Source: Bog-756 sp963812885
GTDB taxonomy: Bacteria > Actinomycetota > Acidimicrobiia > Acidimicrobiales > RAAP-2
Reading direction: 5' to 3'
Assembly (NCBI GenBank): GCA_963812885.1
Contig: CAWEWZ010000001.1
Span: 62,001 to 126,000, forward strand
Length of the DNA stretch: 64,000 bases
The translations under genes were made by a program, and so were the position numbers. The notes under the pieces are model-generated. The model had not been told where the DNA came from and did not search any database. It was given only the letters and a program-made list of their open reading frames with translations. Shown here piece by piece: positions 7,902 to 17,376 of the stretch; positions within the stretch are counted from its first letter, which is position 1; each line of letters opens with the position of its first letter.

Positions 7902-9128
7902 GTGAAAATCTTGGTTCTGGGTGGCGACGGGTTCTGCGGCTGGCCCACCGCACTCAATCTTTCCGACCATGGGCACGACGTGACCATTGTCGACAATCTC
8001 AGCCGCCGATGCATCGACATCGAACTCGAAGTCGAGTCGTTGACGCCGATCAGGCCGATCAGCGAGCGGCTCGCCGTGTGGAAGGAACACACCGGCAAGG
8101 AGATCGGGTTCGTGAACCTGGATGTGGCCGGCGAATACGACCGACTCGTCGATCTTCTGCTGGAATCACGGCCGGACGCCGTGGTCCACTTCGCCGAGCA
8201 GCGGGCCGCTCCTTATTCGATGCGCAGTCCCGCCACCAAGCGCTACACCGTCAACAACAACGTGACGGGAACCCACAACCTGCTCTGCGCCATCGTCGAG
8301 ACGGGCCTGGACATCGGCGTCGCCCACCTCGGCACCATGGGCGTGTACGGCTACGGCTGGTCGGGTTCGGCCCCCATCCCCGAGGGCTACCTGGTGGTCA
8401 AGGTTCCGACTCCCGACGGGGATCTCGAGCGCGAGATCCTCCACCCGGCCAACCCCGGTTCCGTCTACCACATGACCAAGACGCTCGATCAGCTGCTCTT
8501 CGCGTTCTACGCCAAGAACGACGGCATCCGGATCGCCGACCTCCATCAAGGCATCGTGTGGGGCACCCAGACTCCGCAGACGGCCATCGACGAGCGCCTC
8601 ATCAACCGGTTCGATTACGACGGCGACTACGGCACGGTGCTGAACCGCTTCATCATGCAGGCCGCCATCGGGCACCCGCTCACCGTGCACGGTACCGGAG
8701 GGCAGACCCGGGCCTTCATCCACATCCAGGACACCGTCCGGTGCGTGGAGATCGCCCTCAACAACCTGCCCGAGCGCGGCGACCAGCCCTCGGTCTTCAA
8801 CCAGGTCACCGAGACCTACCGGGTGCGCGAACTGGCGGAGCTGGTCTCGACCCTCACGGGTACCGAGATCGCCTACCTTCCCAATCCGCGTAAGGAAGCC
8901 GCCGAAAACGAACTGAACGTCACCCGGGACCGGTTCCTGGGCCTGGGGCTGAACCCGACGACCCTTTCGGAGGGCCTCCTGAAGGAGACCCACGAGATCG
9001 GCCTGCAGTATGCGCACCGGGCGGATCTGACCAAGATCGTCGCCCGATCCACCTGGAATTCGGGGATGGAGACCTCGCCTGATCTGATGCAGAAGCCGAT
9101 CACTCCCCCGGATGACCCCACTTGGTGA
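7902..9128 (+). CDS. sqdB: UDP-sulfoquinovose synthase
   Basis: NAD-dependent extended short-chain dehydrogenase that converts UDP-glucose and sulfite to UDP-sulfoquinovose, the head-group donor of sulfolipid. The Rossmann motif LGGDGFCG is at the N-terminus. SQD1-specific stretches are clear: HFAEQRAAPYSM, LGTMGVYGYG, YHMTKTLDQ (catalytic Tyr and Lys), LHQGIVWG and TVLNRFIMQAAIGHPLTVHG. The 408 residues match the family. A longer frame opens at 7707, but the GTG at 7902 has AGGGG six bases upstream and begins the conserved fold. No sulfoquinovosyltransferase (sqdX/sqdD) gene adjoins it. The 3' end overlaps the next, convergent gene by 29 bases. Confidence 0.92.
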   Translation: MKILVLGGDGFCGWPTALNLSDHGHDVTIVDNLSRRCIDIELEVESLTPIRPISERLAVWKEHTGKEIGFVNLDVAGEYDRLVDLLLESRPDAVVHFAEQRAAPYSMRSPATKRYTVNNNVTGTHNLLCAIVETGLDIGVAHLGTMGVYGYGWSGSAPIPEGYLVVKVPTPDGDLEREILHPANPGSVYHMTKTLDQLLFAFYAKNDGIRIADLHQGIVWGTQTPQTAIDERLINRFDYDGDYGTVLNRFIMQAAIGHPLTVHGTGGQTRAFIHIQDTVRCVEIALNNLPERGDQPSVFNQVTETYRVRELAELVSTLTGTEIAYLPNPRKEAAENELNVTRDRFLGLGLNPTTLSEGLLKETHEIGLQYAHRADLTKIVARSTWNSGMETSPDLMQKPITPPDDPTW

Positions 9129-9438
9129 ACTTCCCGTGGACGAGATCGTCGAGCATCTCGCCCGGGTCGAGTGGATCACCGCGTGACGCTGCCTCGTTGG
9201 CATCCAGCCAGGCGGTCAGCGCACCGGTGTCATCGAGCCTGACCTCCCGGTCGGCGCTCATCACGTAGATACAGACGGCGGCGCCGTCGACGTTGACCGA
9301 CAGATCGATTTCGCCTTCGTCGACCAGGCACCAGGCCGGTGGGGCCCCCGGCGAAGAGGATGCCTGGAGGCTCCATCCGGGCCGTCTGGCGAGGATGTCG
9401 CCGACCTGTTTCCAGAGTTCGTCATCCTCGGGTCGCAC
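9100..9438 (-). CDS. Small hypothetical protein
   Basis: A 112-residue acidic protein that I do not recognise. Alternating segments (SLQASSSPG, AWCLVDEGEIDLSVNVDG, AVCIYVMSADREVRLDD) suggest a small alpha/beta fold. It has no signal peptide or membrane segment. I chose the GTG at 9438 because GGAGG lies six bases upstream; the frame itself opens slightly earlier. Its last 29 bases overlap the 3' end of sqdB tail to tail. Confidence 0.6.
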   Translation of the reverse strand: MRPEDDELWKQVGDILARRPGWSLQASSSPGAPPAWCLVDEGEIDLSVNVDGAAVCIYVMSADREVRLDDTGALTAWLDANEAASRGDPLDPGEMLDDLVHGKFTKWGHPGE

Positions 9439-9662
9439 GGCACACCTCCGGCAGCGTCGGGTCGACCCCAATAGTGACCGAAATCCGGACCCCGCGGTCA
9501 GGTGTCACCAAGGGGACAGACACCCGCCTTCTGCTCCTCCATACTGGGACTTGCGTGGGTGGCGGAACTCACCAGATTGGTCACGGGCCGGAGGAGGGCC
9601 AGTCCCCCGGTGGATCCTCCGGCCGTGATCAGTTGCCCCCGATCGCCGAGGGCCGGCTCCGG

Positions 9663-10115
9663 CTATCGGGCCGCGCCCCGGTCGACGATGACCGGGCAGG
9701 GTGCGTTGCGCAGCACATGGTCGGAGATCGATCCGAGGAAGGCCCGGCGCAACGCTCCCCGGCCCCGGGTCCCCATCACGATGGCGTCGGCGGACACCTC
9801 TTCGGCGAATTGGCACAGGGCCATCCCGGCGCTGCCCTCGATCACCCGCGTCTCGACCTCGCCGGGCAAGGAGGCTGCGGTCCGATCCACGATCTCCTGT
9901 CCCTCGGCCAGCAGCCGATCGCGCAGGGTGGCGAACTGGCTCTCGTTCATCGTCGGGCCGGCGTGGCCCGTTCCATCCTGGGTGATCGAAGGATCGGTGC
10001 CCTCGACGACGGTCACCACCATCACCTTCTCGGAGGGGTCCAGCAGCCCCAGGCAGGCGCGGGCCGCCTCCTCGGCGACCTCCGAGCCATCGGTGGCGAC
10101 AATGACGGTGCCCAT
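9663..10115 (-). CDS. Universal stress protein (UspA family)
   Basis: A 150-residue single Usp domain. It begins VIVATDGSEVAEEAARAC, with the Asp of the ATP site, and ends with the nucleotide-binding signature GTRGRGALRRAFLGS (G-2X-G-9X-G-S). The complete motif indicates the ATP-binding subgroup, in which Usp proteins modulate stress survival. The ATG follows GACACT plus seven bases, so it is a candidate leaderless start. It is transcribed in the same direction as the hydrolase upstream (10221-12644) but is separated from it by 105 bases. Confidence 0.9.
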   Translation of the reverse strand: MGTVIVATDGSEVAEEAARACLGLLDPSEKVMVVTVVEGTDPSITQDGTGHAGPTMNESQFATLRDRLLAEGQEIVDRTAASLPGEVETRVIEGSAGMALCQFAEEVSADAIVMGTRGRGALRRAFLGSISDHVLRNAPCPVIVDRGAAR

Positions 10116-10220
10116 GGTCGAAAGTGTCTCACGAACCGCTCCGTCCCGCCGTGGCGGGGCTGGACGGGCCGCTCGGACCAGACGTCGGCCGCACCGCCCG
10201 CTCCGGTCAGGAAGGAGCCC

Positions 10221-12644
10221 TTACTGGTTGCCCTCGGCCCGGTAGGGGCGGCAGGGCTCGCCCCGCAGCGCGTTGCAGGCGGGCAGCGCCAGGGTGGTCC
10301 TGCACTCCGGACACGACATTGACGACCAGGGCCGAGCCGGTCGGCCCGCCGATGCCGACCGTTGCCTGTTGCCCCTTGTCCAGCGTGTCGAACTCCCAGA
10401 TGGGCCGGTCGCCTCCCGGGGCGGAGATCACCACCCGGAGTTCGGTTCCGGGACGGAAGGTGTGCACGATGGGGTCGATCGGGATCTTCACCAGCGAGTA
10501 GGCGTTCGACGACAGATTTCTGGCGTCGCCGCCCAGGTAGGTCGGGTCGGTGAACAGCGGCGTCGAGTCGGGCCGGTCGAGCTGGTTCGTACTGCGCAGG
10601 AATCCCGAGGTGACGTACTCCTCCTGGCCCGCTGACGGTCGCACTTCGGTGATGGTGGCCTGGAAGTCCTCGACCGGTACGGCGGCCACGACCCACAGAT
10701 CGACGGTGGCTGGACCCACGATGGTGGTCGGCTTCGAAAACGGAGCGGTCTGGAAGGCGATGCCGTCGGCCGCCGGGACCGGCTTCCAGTCCCAGTCCGG
10801 ATCGGCCGACCACGCGTTCCCGCTGGCCGGCAGGCTGGTAGCCGGCCGGGCCTTCGGATCCAGGGTGAACGTGGCGCTCGTGGTGGCCGACGGCGACCTC
10901 CCGAGAGACCCGTGCCGGCCGAAATGGAGCGTCTCGATCGCGCCCGCCGGCGGCCAACTGGAGAAGTTCGCCGCGTACGTCGACTGGATGGCCCCCGGGC
11001 CCGGCCGGTCCGGCGCCGCTGTCGAAGAGCACCCGGACCCGGGGTGTCTGCCCGGCGAACGCCGCCCGGGCGGCGGTCAGGCCGCCCGCGCCGGTGAACC
11101 GGATCGCCGGAAGCGGGGCCACCGACGAGACGCCGGCGGCGAAGCCGGTGAACTTGCCGAGGAACTGGTCGGCCAATGCCCCCGGGTCGGCCGGGACCTT
11201 GCGGGCCACGTAGATGTCGAGGAACTCGAGCCAGCGGGTGATGGTCTGGGGATCTGTCGAGTCGATGTGCCCCCCGTTGACCATGTTGGCGAACAACGGC
11301 GTGGTCCTCGGAATGGCGTCGATCAGCGCCGGCCACTGCGGGCCGGTCTGTTCGTCCTGGAGCGCTCCGGACAGGAAGACCGGGACGGTGACGTGACTCG
11401 CCCACCTCGACCATGGACCGGCGATCGAAGAGGGACGGCTCCCGGCCGGGCCCGGTGCCCGGCGCCACCAGCTGCGGCCCGACCAGGCCGGCCAGGCTCT
11501 CCGACTGGTTGTGCAGGGCCTGGTTGGCCAGGCACTCGGACGAACGACCGTGGTCGGCCGACAACTCCGCGTCGATCTCGTAGTAGGTCCAGGGCTGGCC
11601 CACGTTGGCCACCGGGGCGGTCGCCAGTCGGACCAGCTGGCCGTCGCGGTAGGCGGCCGCGGCCTTGGCGTCGTCGATCCGCTGATGGACCCAGCTGGCC
11701 GCGAAGCCGTCGTTGTAGATGCCGCCCGGGTAGCCGGTCGAGAAGAGGTCGTCGGTCGGGCTCATGGGGGCGATGGCGGCCAGCCCGGGCGGATCGGTGC
11801 CCGCCGAGGGGAACTGGGAGAGGCCCGAGTAGCTGATGCCGACCATCCCGACCTTGTGGTGGGCCACCCAGGCCTGGTGGCTCACCACCTCGATGGCGTC
11901 GTAGGCGTCGTAGTCGGACGGGTAGCCGAAGAGGTCGAAGGCCCCGCCCGAGCAGCCGGTGCCACGCATCTGGAGACTGACGGTGGCGAACCCGGACACC
12001 CGGGCGATCACCGATCCGACGGCGGTGGCCGTATCCGGCAGCAGATGCGGGTTGCCGCAGTCCTTGCACGGGGCATGGAGGGCTTCGGACAGGAACGTCG
12101 GGATCGGGTCGGTGGGGCCGGCGACGTTGTACCCGGAGTATTCGATGACCGTGGGGCAGGGCCTCGCCGCCGAACACGTCTTGCCGTACGGGTACCGCAC
12201 GGTGGCGGCCAGCGTGATGCCGTCCCGCATGGTGATGTAGTTGAGCCCGCTGTGGAGTGGCTGGGCCGTGTACAGGGGCGAGTTGGTCCCGGGGTTCCGA
12301 CCCGGTGCCAGCACGGTGAACGGCGCAGTCGTCTGGGCCGTGGTCCGGTCATCCCACCGGTAGCCCGTTCCGGGGGTGAGGTCCCGGACGATCAACGACC
12401 CGAGGGAGTCGGCCGTGCCGGAGCCGGACGGGCCCGACACCGGGCTGCCGTTCCTCATCAGGGTGATGTGGTCACCCGGGCGGGCGCCGGTGAGCCAGGC
12501 TTCGTCGACGGAGCCGCTCCCCCGCAGCGCCGCCACCTTGACCGGGCTGGCCGTCCCGGCCACGCTCAGGCCGACGCCCACGATGACGGCGGCCACGACG
12601 ACGATGGCGACGACCACCACTGCGACCCGCTTCTTGCTCTGCAT
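10221..12644 (-). pseudogene. CocE/NonD-type (X-Pro dipeptidyl-peptidase) hydrolase, three frame breaks
   Basis: Large secreted or membrane-anchored serine hydrolase. An N-terminal signal-anchor (RVAVVVVAIVVVAAV) precedes a beta domain, and the catalytic domain has the nucleophile elbow GMVGISYSGLSQF. The C-terminal jelly-roll domain continues in other frames. Breaks: near 11404 (GAG-G-TGG), in the C5 run at 10992-10996, and near 10285. Following the coding frame through them gives about 805 residues, ending ACNALRGEPCRP and a TAA at 10221-10223. Each break is a surplus single base. They may be sequence errors rather than decay, since the coding signal on both sides is uninterrupted. Substrate is unknown. 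Confidence 0.72.
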
Positions 12645-12740
12645 CCCCGTTCCCCCGGTCCCCGCCGGACCGCTCTACGGAAACGGCCCCACCAGATCAT
12701 GGCACCGTCGGGTGAGCGACGCCTCTCCCTGGGCCGGGAG

Positions 12741-12746
12741 TAGTCT
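12741..12746 (+). promoter_or_regulatory. -10 hexamer, leaderless promoter
   Basis: TAGTCT followed by six bases and GTG at 12753. No ribosome-binding site is present. Confidence 0.5.
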
Positions 12747-12752
12747 CGGGCC

Positions 12753-13500
12753 GTGACGATCACTCCCGAGGGGGGCCGTGTGCTCGGCTGCCTGGTGGAG
12801 AAGCAACTGACCACTCCCCAGCAGTACCCGTTGACGGCAAACGCCCTCTCGCTGGCCTGCAACCAGACCACCAATCGTCATCCGGTCGTAGCCATGGACG
12901 ATGACACGGTACTGGGCGCACTCACGCAGTTGAAGGAGCAGAAGCTGGTCCGGTTCGTCCTTCCCTCGCACGGGCGGTCGGTCACCCGCTACCGCCATGT
13001 GGCGGACGAGGTCTATGCCATCGACACCCCGCCACTGGCGCTGCTCGCCGTCCTGCTCCTGCGAGGTCCGCAGACCCCCGGCGAGCTCCGGGCCCGGACC
13101 GAGCGCATGGCCCGGTTGGCCACCGTGGATGAGCGTGCAGATCGAGCTCGAACGTCTGGCCGTCCATCCCGATGGACTGGCCCGGCTGCTCCCCCGACGA
13201 CCCGGCCAGAAAGAGGATCGCTGGCAGCAGCTCCTGGCCCAGCCCTGGCCGGACAGCGCCGAGTCAGGCGGAGATGGGGGAGATGGGGGGTCATCCGAGA
13301 CGGTGGCCCACGGCTTGACGGCCGGCGATCGGCTGGCGTCGGGCCCACCCGCCGGATCGACCCGGGGCGCGGATGACGATGGGACCGACACCATGCGACG
13401 GGAGGTCGCCGACCTCAGGTCCGAGGTCGCGGCCCTCCGCATCGAGCTGGCCGACCTCGGTGCTGCACTCGATCTCCTCCGGCAGAACCTGGGCGGCTGA
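12753..13500 (+). CDS. YceH family (DUF480) protein, one frame break near 13134
   Basis: DUF480 proteins carry two winged-helix units and are of unknown biochemical role. The first unit is clear (LGCLVEKQLTTPQQYPLT and ALSLACNQTTNRHPVV), as is the second (PLALLAVLLLRGPQTPGELR). At 13134 one surplus C (GAT-GAG-C-GTG) shifts the frame. Past it VQIELERLAVHPDGLARLLP and RRPGQKEDRW follow, the usual C-terminal signature. The tail is unusual: a Gly/Asp tandem stretch (GGDGGDGG), then a heptad-like helix (MRREVADLRSEVAALRIELA) that probably forms a coiled coil. Total about 248 residues. The GTG start is leaderless. Confidence 0.8.
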
Positions 13501-13596
13501 GCAGCCGCCGGCTGACCGGTCCGGTCTCGGGTCGAGCTAGGGACTGGATGCAGTTGGCTAGCCTCACAGTGTCCGCGGAAACCAAAGGAGTACGAC

Positions 13597-14040
13597 ATGA
13601 CGACCAAGGCCGATTTTTCGGACGATGAGTGGGGCGTGGTGCTCGAGGGCCCTCCGAGCGCGGGCCTACTCGTGATCACCGCGGCCAAGGGCGGGATGCT
13701 GCGTGAGACCTGGGCCATGTCGAAGGCCTATGCCGAGGCGCGCCGGCAGCACGGGGCCAGCGAGCTCCTCGATGAGATCGTGGCCGCCAAACCGGAGATG
13801 GACCACACCAGGTACCACACCCCCGAGGAGCTCCGGACCCACGCGCTCCAGCACATCCGTGACGCGGTAGGACTGCTCGAGACCAAGGCGACGGCCGAGG
13901 AGCTCGACGCCTACCGCCGATTCGTCCTCGCCGTGGCCGGCAGGGTTGCGGCCGCGCACAAGGAGGGCGGGACACCAGTCAGTCCCGGGGAGGCCGACGC
14001 CATTGAGGCCATCACCGGGGCACTCGGGGGCGCGGGGTGA
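13597..14040 (+). CDS. Conserved hypothetical protein, all-helical
   Basis: A 147-residue soluble protein without a signal peptide. The N-terminal half contains SDDEWGVVLEGPPSAGLLVI and a helical segment (WAMSKAYAEARRQHGASELL). The C-terminal half contains HALQHIRDAVGLLETKATAE and a predicted helix ending at ITGALGGAG. From memory this resembles an unnamed actinobacterial family, but I cannot assign a function. AAAGGAG lies seven bases before the ATG, and TTGGCTAGCCT just upstream may contain the -10 element. It stands alone between YceH and the convergent VKOR gene. Confidence 0.65.
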   Translation: MTTKADFSDDEWGVVLEGPPSAGLLVITAAKGGMLRETWAMSKAYAEARRQHGASELLDEIVAAKPEMDHTRYHTPEELRTHALQHIRDAVGLLETKATAEELDAYRRFVLAVAGRVAAAHKEGGTPVSPGEADAIEAITGALGGAG

Positions 14041-14060
14041 TCCTCCCCGCGTGGATGGAC

Positions 14061-14555
14061 TCAGGCTGCTTCTACGGTGACCGGAGCTCCCTCACCTGAC
14101 AGCACCAACGGCGACGAGGTGGCGATGATCACGAACAAGGCAAAGCCCACCAGGTGGATCACAGTGCACCAGACGCACAGGGCCTTGATGATGAACAGCT
14201 CCTCGATGAACAGGTAGATGATCATGCCCACGCCGAGGATCGACAGCACCAGCCTGGCCAGGTGAATACGCCGATCGCCGGATCGCCACATGGCCGGCAG
14301 GCAGAGGACGGTCATGGGCACGAAGTAGGCCAGCCCGAGGATGGGAACCGGGATACCCAAAAAGTGTGAGGTGTTGCTGGTGAGAATTCTGTTGCACGAG
14401 CCGGTGTCCGGGCACACCAGTGAGATATGGGAGTCGAAGTGACTGATGGTCAGGTAGACCGACCCGGCCAGTCCGATGAGGCTGAGCGCCACGGTCGCCA
14501 CCGGCTGCCACCGCAGGGTCGCCACCCTGTTGTCAAACGCTGCGTCGTCAGACAT
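14061..14555 (-). CDS. Vitamin K epoxide reductase (VKOR) family protein
   Basis: Integral membrane thiol oxidoreductase of 164 residues with about four hydrophobic segments. Bacterial VKOR reoxidises DsbA-like partners using quinones. Both cysteine pairs are present: the loop pair in VCPDTGSCNRIL and the active-site CXXC in ALCVWCTVIHL. A conserved Ser/Asn-rich loop (SNTSHFLGIPVPILGLAY) lies between. I chose the ATG at 14555, preceded by GAGGTGG; the frame opens 21 bases earlier. No DsbA-like gene adjoins it. It is convergent with the gene at 13597. Confidence 0.9.
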   Translation of the reverse strand: MSDDAAFDNRVATLRWQPVATVALSLIGLAGSVYLTISHFDSHISLVCPDTGSCNRILTSNTSHFLGIPVPILGLAYFVPMTVLCLPAMWRSGDRRIHLARLVLSILGVGMIIYLFIEELFIIKALCVWCTVIHLVGFALFVIIATSSPLVLSGEGAPVTVEAA

Positions 14556-14640
14556 CGCCACCTCGATCAGATTCACGCCACCAGTCGAACCGGATAGAAA
14601 CTACCGCACCATCACGGATCCCACCTGGCCACGCCGGCGG

Positions 14641-15498
14641 CTACCTGCCGGCGGCCCGGACGACCTCGTCCAGGAAGGGCGAGAGCACCCCCCACCACGC
14701 GCCAGGGTTCTCGAATTGGGGACTGTGACCGGCGTCGGGGATCACGGCCAGGCGGCCGCCGGGAATGGCTTCGGCCATGCGTTGGGAGGGACCGACGAGT
14801 GGGCCGTCCTGCTCGCCCACCATCACCAGGGTGGGCAGCGACGAAGGCAGTGACCGCAGCCGGTCCAGCCGATCGTCGGTGCCCAGGAAGACCGGGGCCA
14901 TGGCCGCGTACAGCGCCGGCGACGTCGCCCGCAGCTTTCGATCACCGAACGCCGCATAGCCCGGACGTTCCTCGATGACCCGTCGGTGGGCGGGAGTCTC
15001 GAGCGGGCTCTCGTGGCCGGCCGCCAGGTCGGCGAGCGCATCGATGCCCCGAGACCGGACGATGGAGACGGCCGCCTCCACCGCCTGAGGGTCGAGCGCG
15101 CGGATCGGACCGTGGTCGGTGTCCATCAGGACCAGGCCGTCGAGGCGGCCGGGTGACCGGCAGGCGACGTACTGGGCCACCATGCCGCCCATCGAGTGGC
15201 CGAGGAGAGAGAACCTCGGCCAGCCGAGGGCATCGGCCAGACCGAGGGCGTCGTCGGCAAGGATCTCGAACGAGTAGGCATCCTCGGACCCGGGCTTGGC
15301 GCTCGATCCGTGTCCCCGGTGGTCGGGGGCCACCGCGTGCCACCCCAACCCGGCCAGTGGGTCGAGCCAGTCGGTGAAGTCCTCCTTGGCCCCGGCAAAA
15401 CCGTGGAGGATCAGGATGGGATGTTGCCCGGCACCGGCCTCCGCCATCGAGAGCTCGATCCCACCCACGTCGACGGTGCGCCGGTTCATGCCCTTCAT
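14641..15498 (-). CDS. Alpha/beta-fold hydrolase
   Basis: A 285-residue hydrolase. It shows the oxyanion-hole region LILHGFAGAK, the nucleophile elbow LGHSMGGMVAQ, an acid residue in MVGEQDGPLVG and the catalytic His in PDAGHSPQFENP, so the triad is complete. The helical cap is of usual size. It lies 18 bases downstream of the ArsR-SRPBCC gene on the same strand, so the two are probably co-transcribed under that operator. Substrate is unknown; epoxide-hydrolase-like and esterase-like relatives share these motifs. Confidence 0.85.
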   Translation of the reverse strand: MKGMNRRTVDVGGIELSMAEAGAGQHPILILHGFAGAKEDFTDWLDPLAGLGWHAVAPDHRGHGSSAKPGSEDAYSFEILADDALGLADALGWPRFSLLGHSMGGMVAQYVACRSPGRLDGLVLMDTDHGPIRALDPQAVEAAVSIVRSRGIDALADLAAGHESPLETPAHRRVIEERPGYAAFGDRKLRATSPALYAAMAPVFLGTDDRLDRLRSLPSSLPTLVMVGEQDGPLVGPSQRMAEAIPGGRLAVIPDAGHSPQFENPGAWWGVLSPFLDEVVRAAGR

Positions 15499-15516
15499 GC
15501 TCGCGCCGGCGCCGGG

Positions 15517-16269
15517 TCAGCTGTACATGAGCGAACCGGGAGTGGTCAGCAGCTGGCCCGTCTCCAGCCATGTCTTCAGTCCCGAGATGATCATCGGCCA
15601 ACCGCCGTACAGCTCACCGTTGGCGCCTTCCCGGAGCTGGTCGTGGGTCACGGTCAACCGGCAGGAGTCCCCGACTGGCTCGATCTCCCAGGTGATCCTC
15701 GAGGTTCCTTCGCTCTTGACTTCGTCGCTCCAGAGGGCGGTCATGCTCTGGACCAGCCGGCGGGGAGGATCGATCTCGAGGTTCTCTCCCTCTCCCAGCA
15801 GCCCCGGGGCTCCCGGGGCACCCATCTCGTACCGCGAGCCGGGCGTCCAGTCCGAGGTGATCCGGGCACCGAATTGGTACTTGCTCCGGATCTCGCTGTC
15901 GGTGATGGCCTCCCACAGGCGCTCCGGGGTCGTACGGATGTAGATCTCGAACACCTTCTCCATGGACTGCTCCAATCTGTTCTTGAGACCACTGAGCGTC
16001 GCCGCCCAGGGCTCGGCGTACTTGCTGACCCAACGGTCGTGGACGAGCCGGATCGGCACCGCATTGAGGAAGTGGAGCTTTTCGCGCCCCCGCCGCCTGG
16101 TGACCACCAGGCCCGCTTCCTCCAGCTGCTTCAGGTGCTTCATCACGCCGAAGCGCGACATCGTGAAGCGCCCTTCGAGCTCGCCCAACGTCTGGCCGTC
16201 CCGTTGGAACAGCTCGTCGAGCAGGCTCCTCCGGGTCGGGTCGGCGAGCGATCTGAACACTTCGTCCAC
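15517..16269 (-). CDS. ArsR-type winged-helix fused to SRPBCC (AHSA1-like) domain
   Basis: A 250-residue two-domain protein. Residues 1-95 form an ArsR-like winged helix (VFRSLADPTRRSLLDELF, then MSRFGVMKHLKQLEEAGLVV as recognition helix). Residues 105-250 form an AHSA1/SRPBCC ligand-binding domain (RTTPERLWEAITDSEIRSKY and following). Such fusions probably sense a hydrophobic ligand through the SRPBCC cavity; that is inference. The GTG start lies seven bases after CATAAT, and a perfect 7+7 palindrome overlaps this -10 element, as expected for autorepression. The hydrolase at 14641 follows after 18 bases. Confidence 0.88.
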   Translation of the reverse strand: MDEVFRSLADPTRRSLLDELFQRDGQTLGELEGRFTMSRFGVMKHLKQLEEAGLVVTRRRGREKLHFLNAVPIRLVHDRWVSKYAEPWAATLSGLKNRLEQSMEKVFEIYIRTTPERLWEAITDSEIRSKYQFGARITSDWTPGSRYEMGAPGAPGLLGEGENLEIDPPRRLVQSMTALWSDEVKSEGTSRITWEIEPVGDSCRLTVTHDQLREGANGELYGGWPMIISGLKTWLETGQLLTTPGSLMYS

Positions 16270-16276
16270 ACCCTCA

Positions 16277-16299
16277 ATTATGTGACTATTTGGTCACAT
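16277..16299. promoter_or_regulatory. Operator overlapping the -10 of the ArsR-SRPBCC gene
   Basis: ATGTGAC-TATTTG-GTCACAT (16280-16299) has perfect 7-base arms. On the minus strand CATAAT (16277-16282) overlaps it and lies seven bases before the GTG, so a bound repressor would block the promoter. Confidence 0.65.
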
Positions 16300-16346
16300 G
16301 TCAAGGTGCGGAGGGCTCCCGGTCCGGTGTCGTGAGCGGTGCGCGG

Positions 16347-17228
16347 CTAGCGGGCCGGATCGATCTCGGCGAGCTTCGGGACCACCCGTTCCCCGAGCTG
16401 GGCGACCCACCCGGCCGGGTCGGGGCCCATCGGCATGAGCTCGACCAGTTCGACCCCGAGCCCGGCGTACTTCGCCATGGACGAGATGAACCCGTCGACG
16501 TCCTCCAGCGGGTCGGCGAAACCCAGGATGGTCTTCTCGATGTCGGCCGGGTCGCGGCTCTCGGCATCACAGTGGCGGGCCAGCACCTCGAGCTTGTGCG
16601 CGACCACGTCCGGGTCGGGGGCGAACAGATTGCAGGCGTCGGCGTACCGGGCCACCAGTCGCAGCGTCTTCCGCTCACCGCTGCCACCGACGAGGATCTT
16701 CGGCCTGGGTCGGCTGATCGGACCCGGGGAGCAGATCGTCTCGGCCAGCCGGTAGTGCCGGCCCTCGTAGGGGCCGTCGTCGTCGCTCCACATCTGGTGA
16801 CAGATCTGCAGCGTCTCCTCCAGGCGCTCGAACCGCTCGCTCACCGGTGGGAACGGGACCCCGAGGCCCCGATGCTCGCGCTCGTACCACGCTGCCCCGA
16901 TGCCGAGCTGGGCCCTCCCCTCGGAGAGTACGTCGAGCGTGGTCACGATCTTGGCCAGCAGTCCCGGGTGGCGGTAGGTGACTCCGGTGACCAGCAGTCC
17001 GAGGGTCATCTTCTGGGTCTGGCCGGCAAGGAAGCCGAGTGAGGTGTAACCCTCGAGCATCGGATCCTGCGAGGTGGCGAACTGCTCCATCTGGAACCAA
17101 TGGTCCATCATCGAGAACGTGGAGCAGCCGGCCTCCTCGGCGGCCCGTGCCGTCGCTGACAATGTGGGCGCCAACGACATCGCCCCTTCCCCGAGGTTGA
17201 AATTGACGAAATGGATGCCCAGTTTCAT
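16347..17228 (-). CDS. LLM-class F420-dependent oxidoreductase
   Basis: A 293-residue luciferase-like TIM barrel. It begins LGIHFVNFNLGEG and contains the family hallmarks LGLLVTGVTYRHPGLLAK (cofactor loop), VLSEGRAQLGIGAAWYEREH and PKILVGGSGERKTLRLVARY. The last is typical of F420-using subgroups that act as hydride-transfer enzymes on an unknown substrate. The ATG has GGAGG six bases upstream. It sits alone between the operator region and the divergently transcribed amidohydrolase at 17377. Confidence 0.88.
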   Translation of the reverse strand: MKLGIHFVNFNLGEGAMSLAPTLSATARAAEEAGCSTFSMMDHWFQMEQFATSQDPMLEGYTSLGFLAGQTQKMTLGLLVTGVTYRHPGLLAKIVTTLDVLSEGRAQLGIGAAWYEREHRGLGVPFPPVSERFERLEETLQICHQMWSDDDGPYEGRHYRLAETICSPGPISRPRPKILVGGSGERKTLRLVARYADACNLFAPDPDVVAHKLEVLARHCDAESRDPADIEKTILGFADPLEDVDGFISSMAKYAGLGVELVELMPMGPDPAGWVAQLGERVVPKLAEIDPAR

Positions 17229-17376
17229 GCGGCTCCTCCATCGTTCTTCTCACCAGTGGCCGAGGCCGGTGCCGGCCAACGCAGGGCGATGGTACAACCC
17301 GACGGCGACCAGGGCGTTTGCCTCCACCGGGCCGAAGACGATCGAACTGGCATAATCGAATGGTGGGGAGCCTTCC

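Noticed and set aside
16280..16299. The 16280 palindrome as a Crp site
   Set aside because: TGTGA and TCACA are separated by 8 bases, not 6, and the site overlaps the promoter of an ArsR-type gene, which explains it better.
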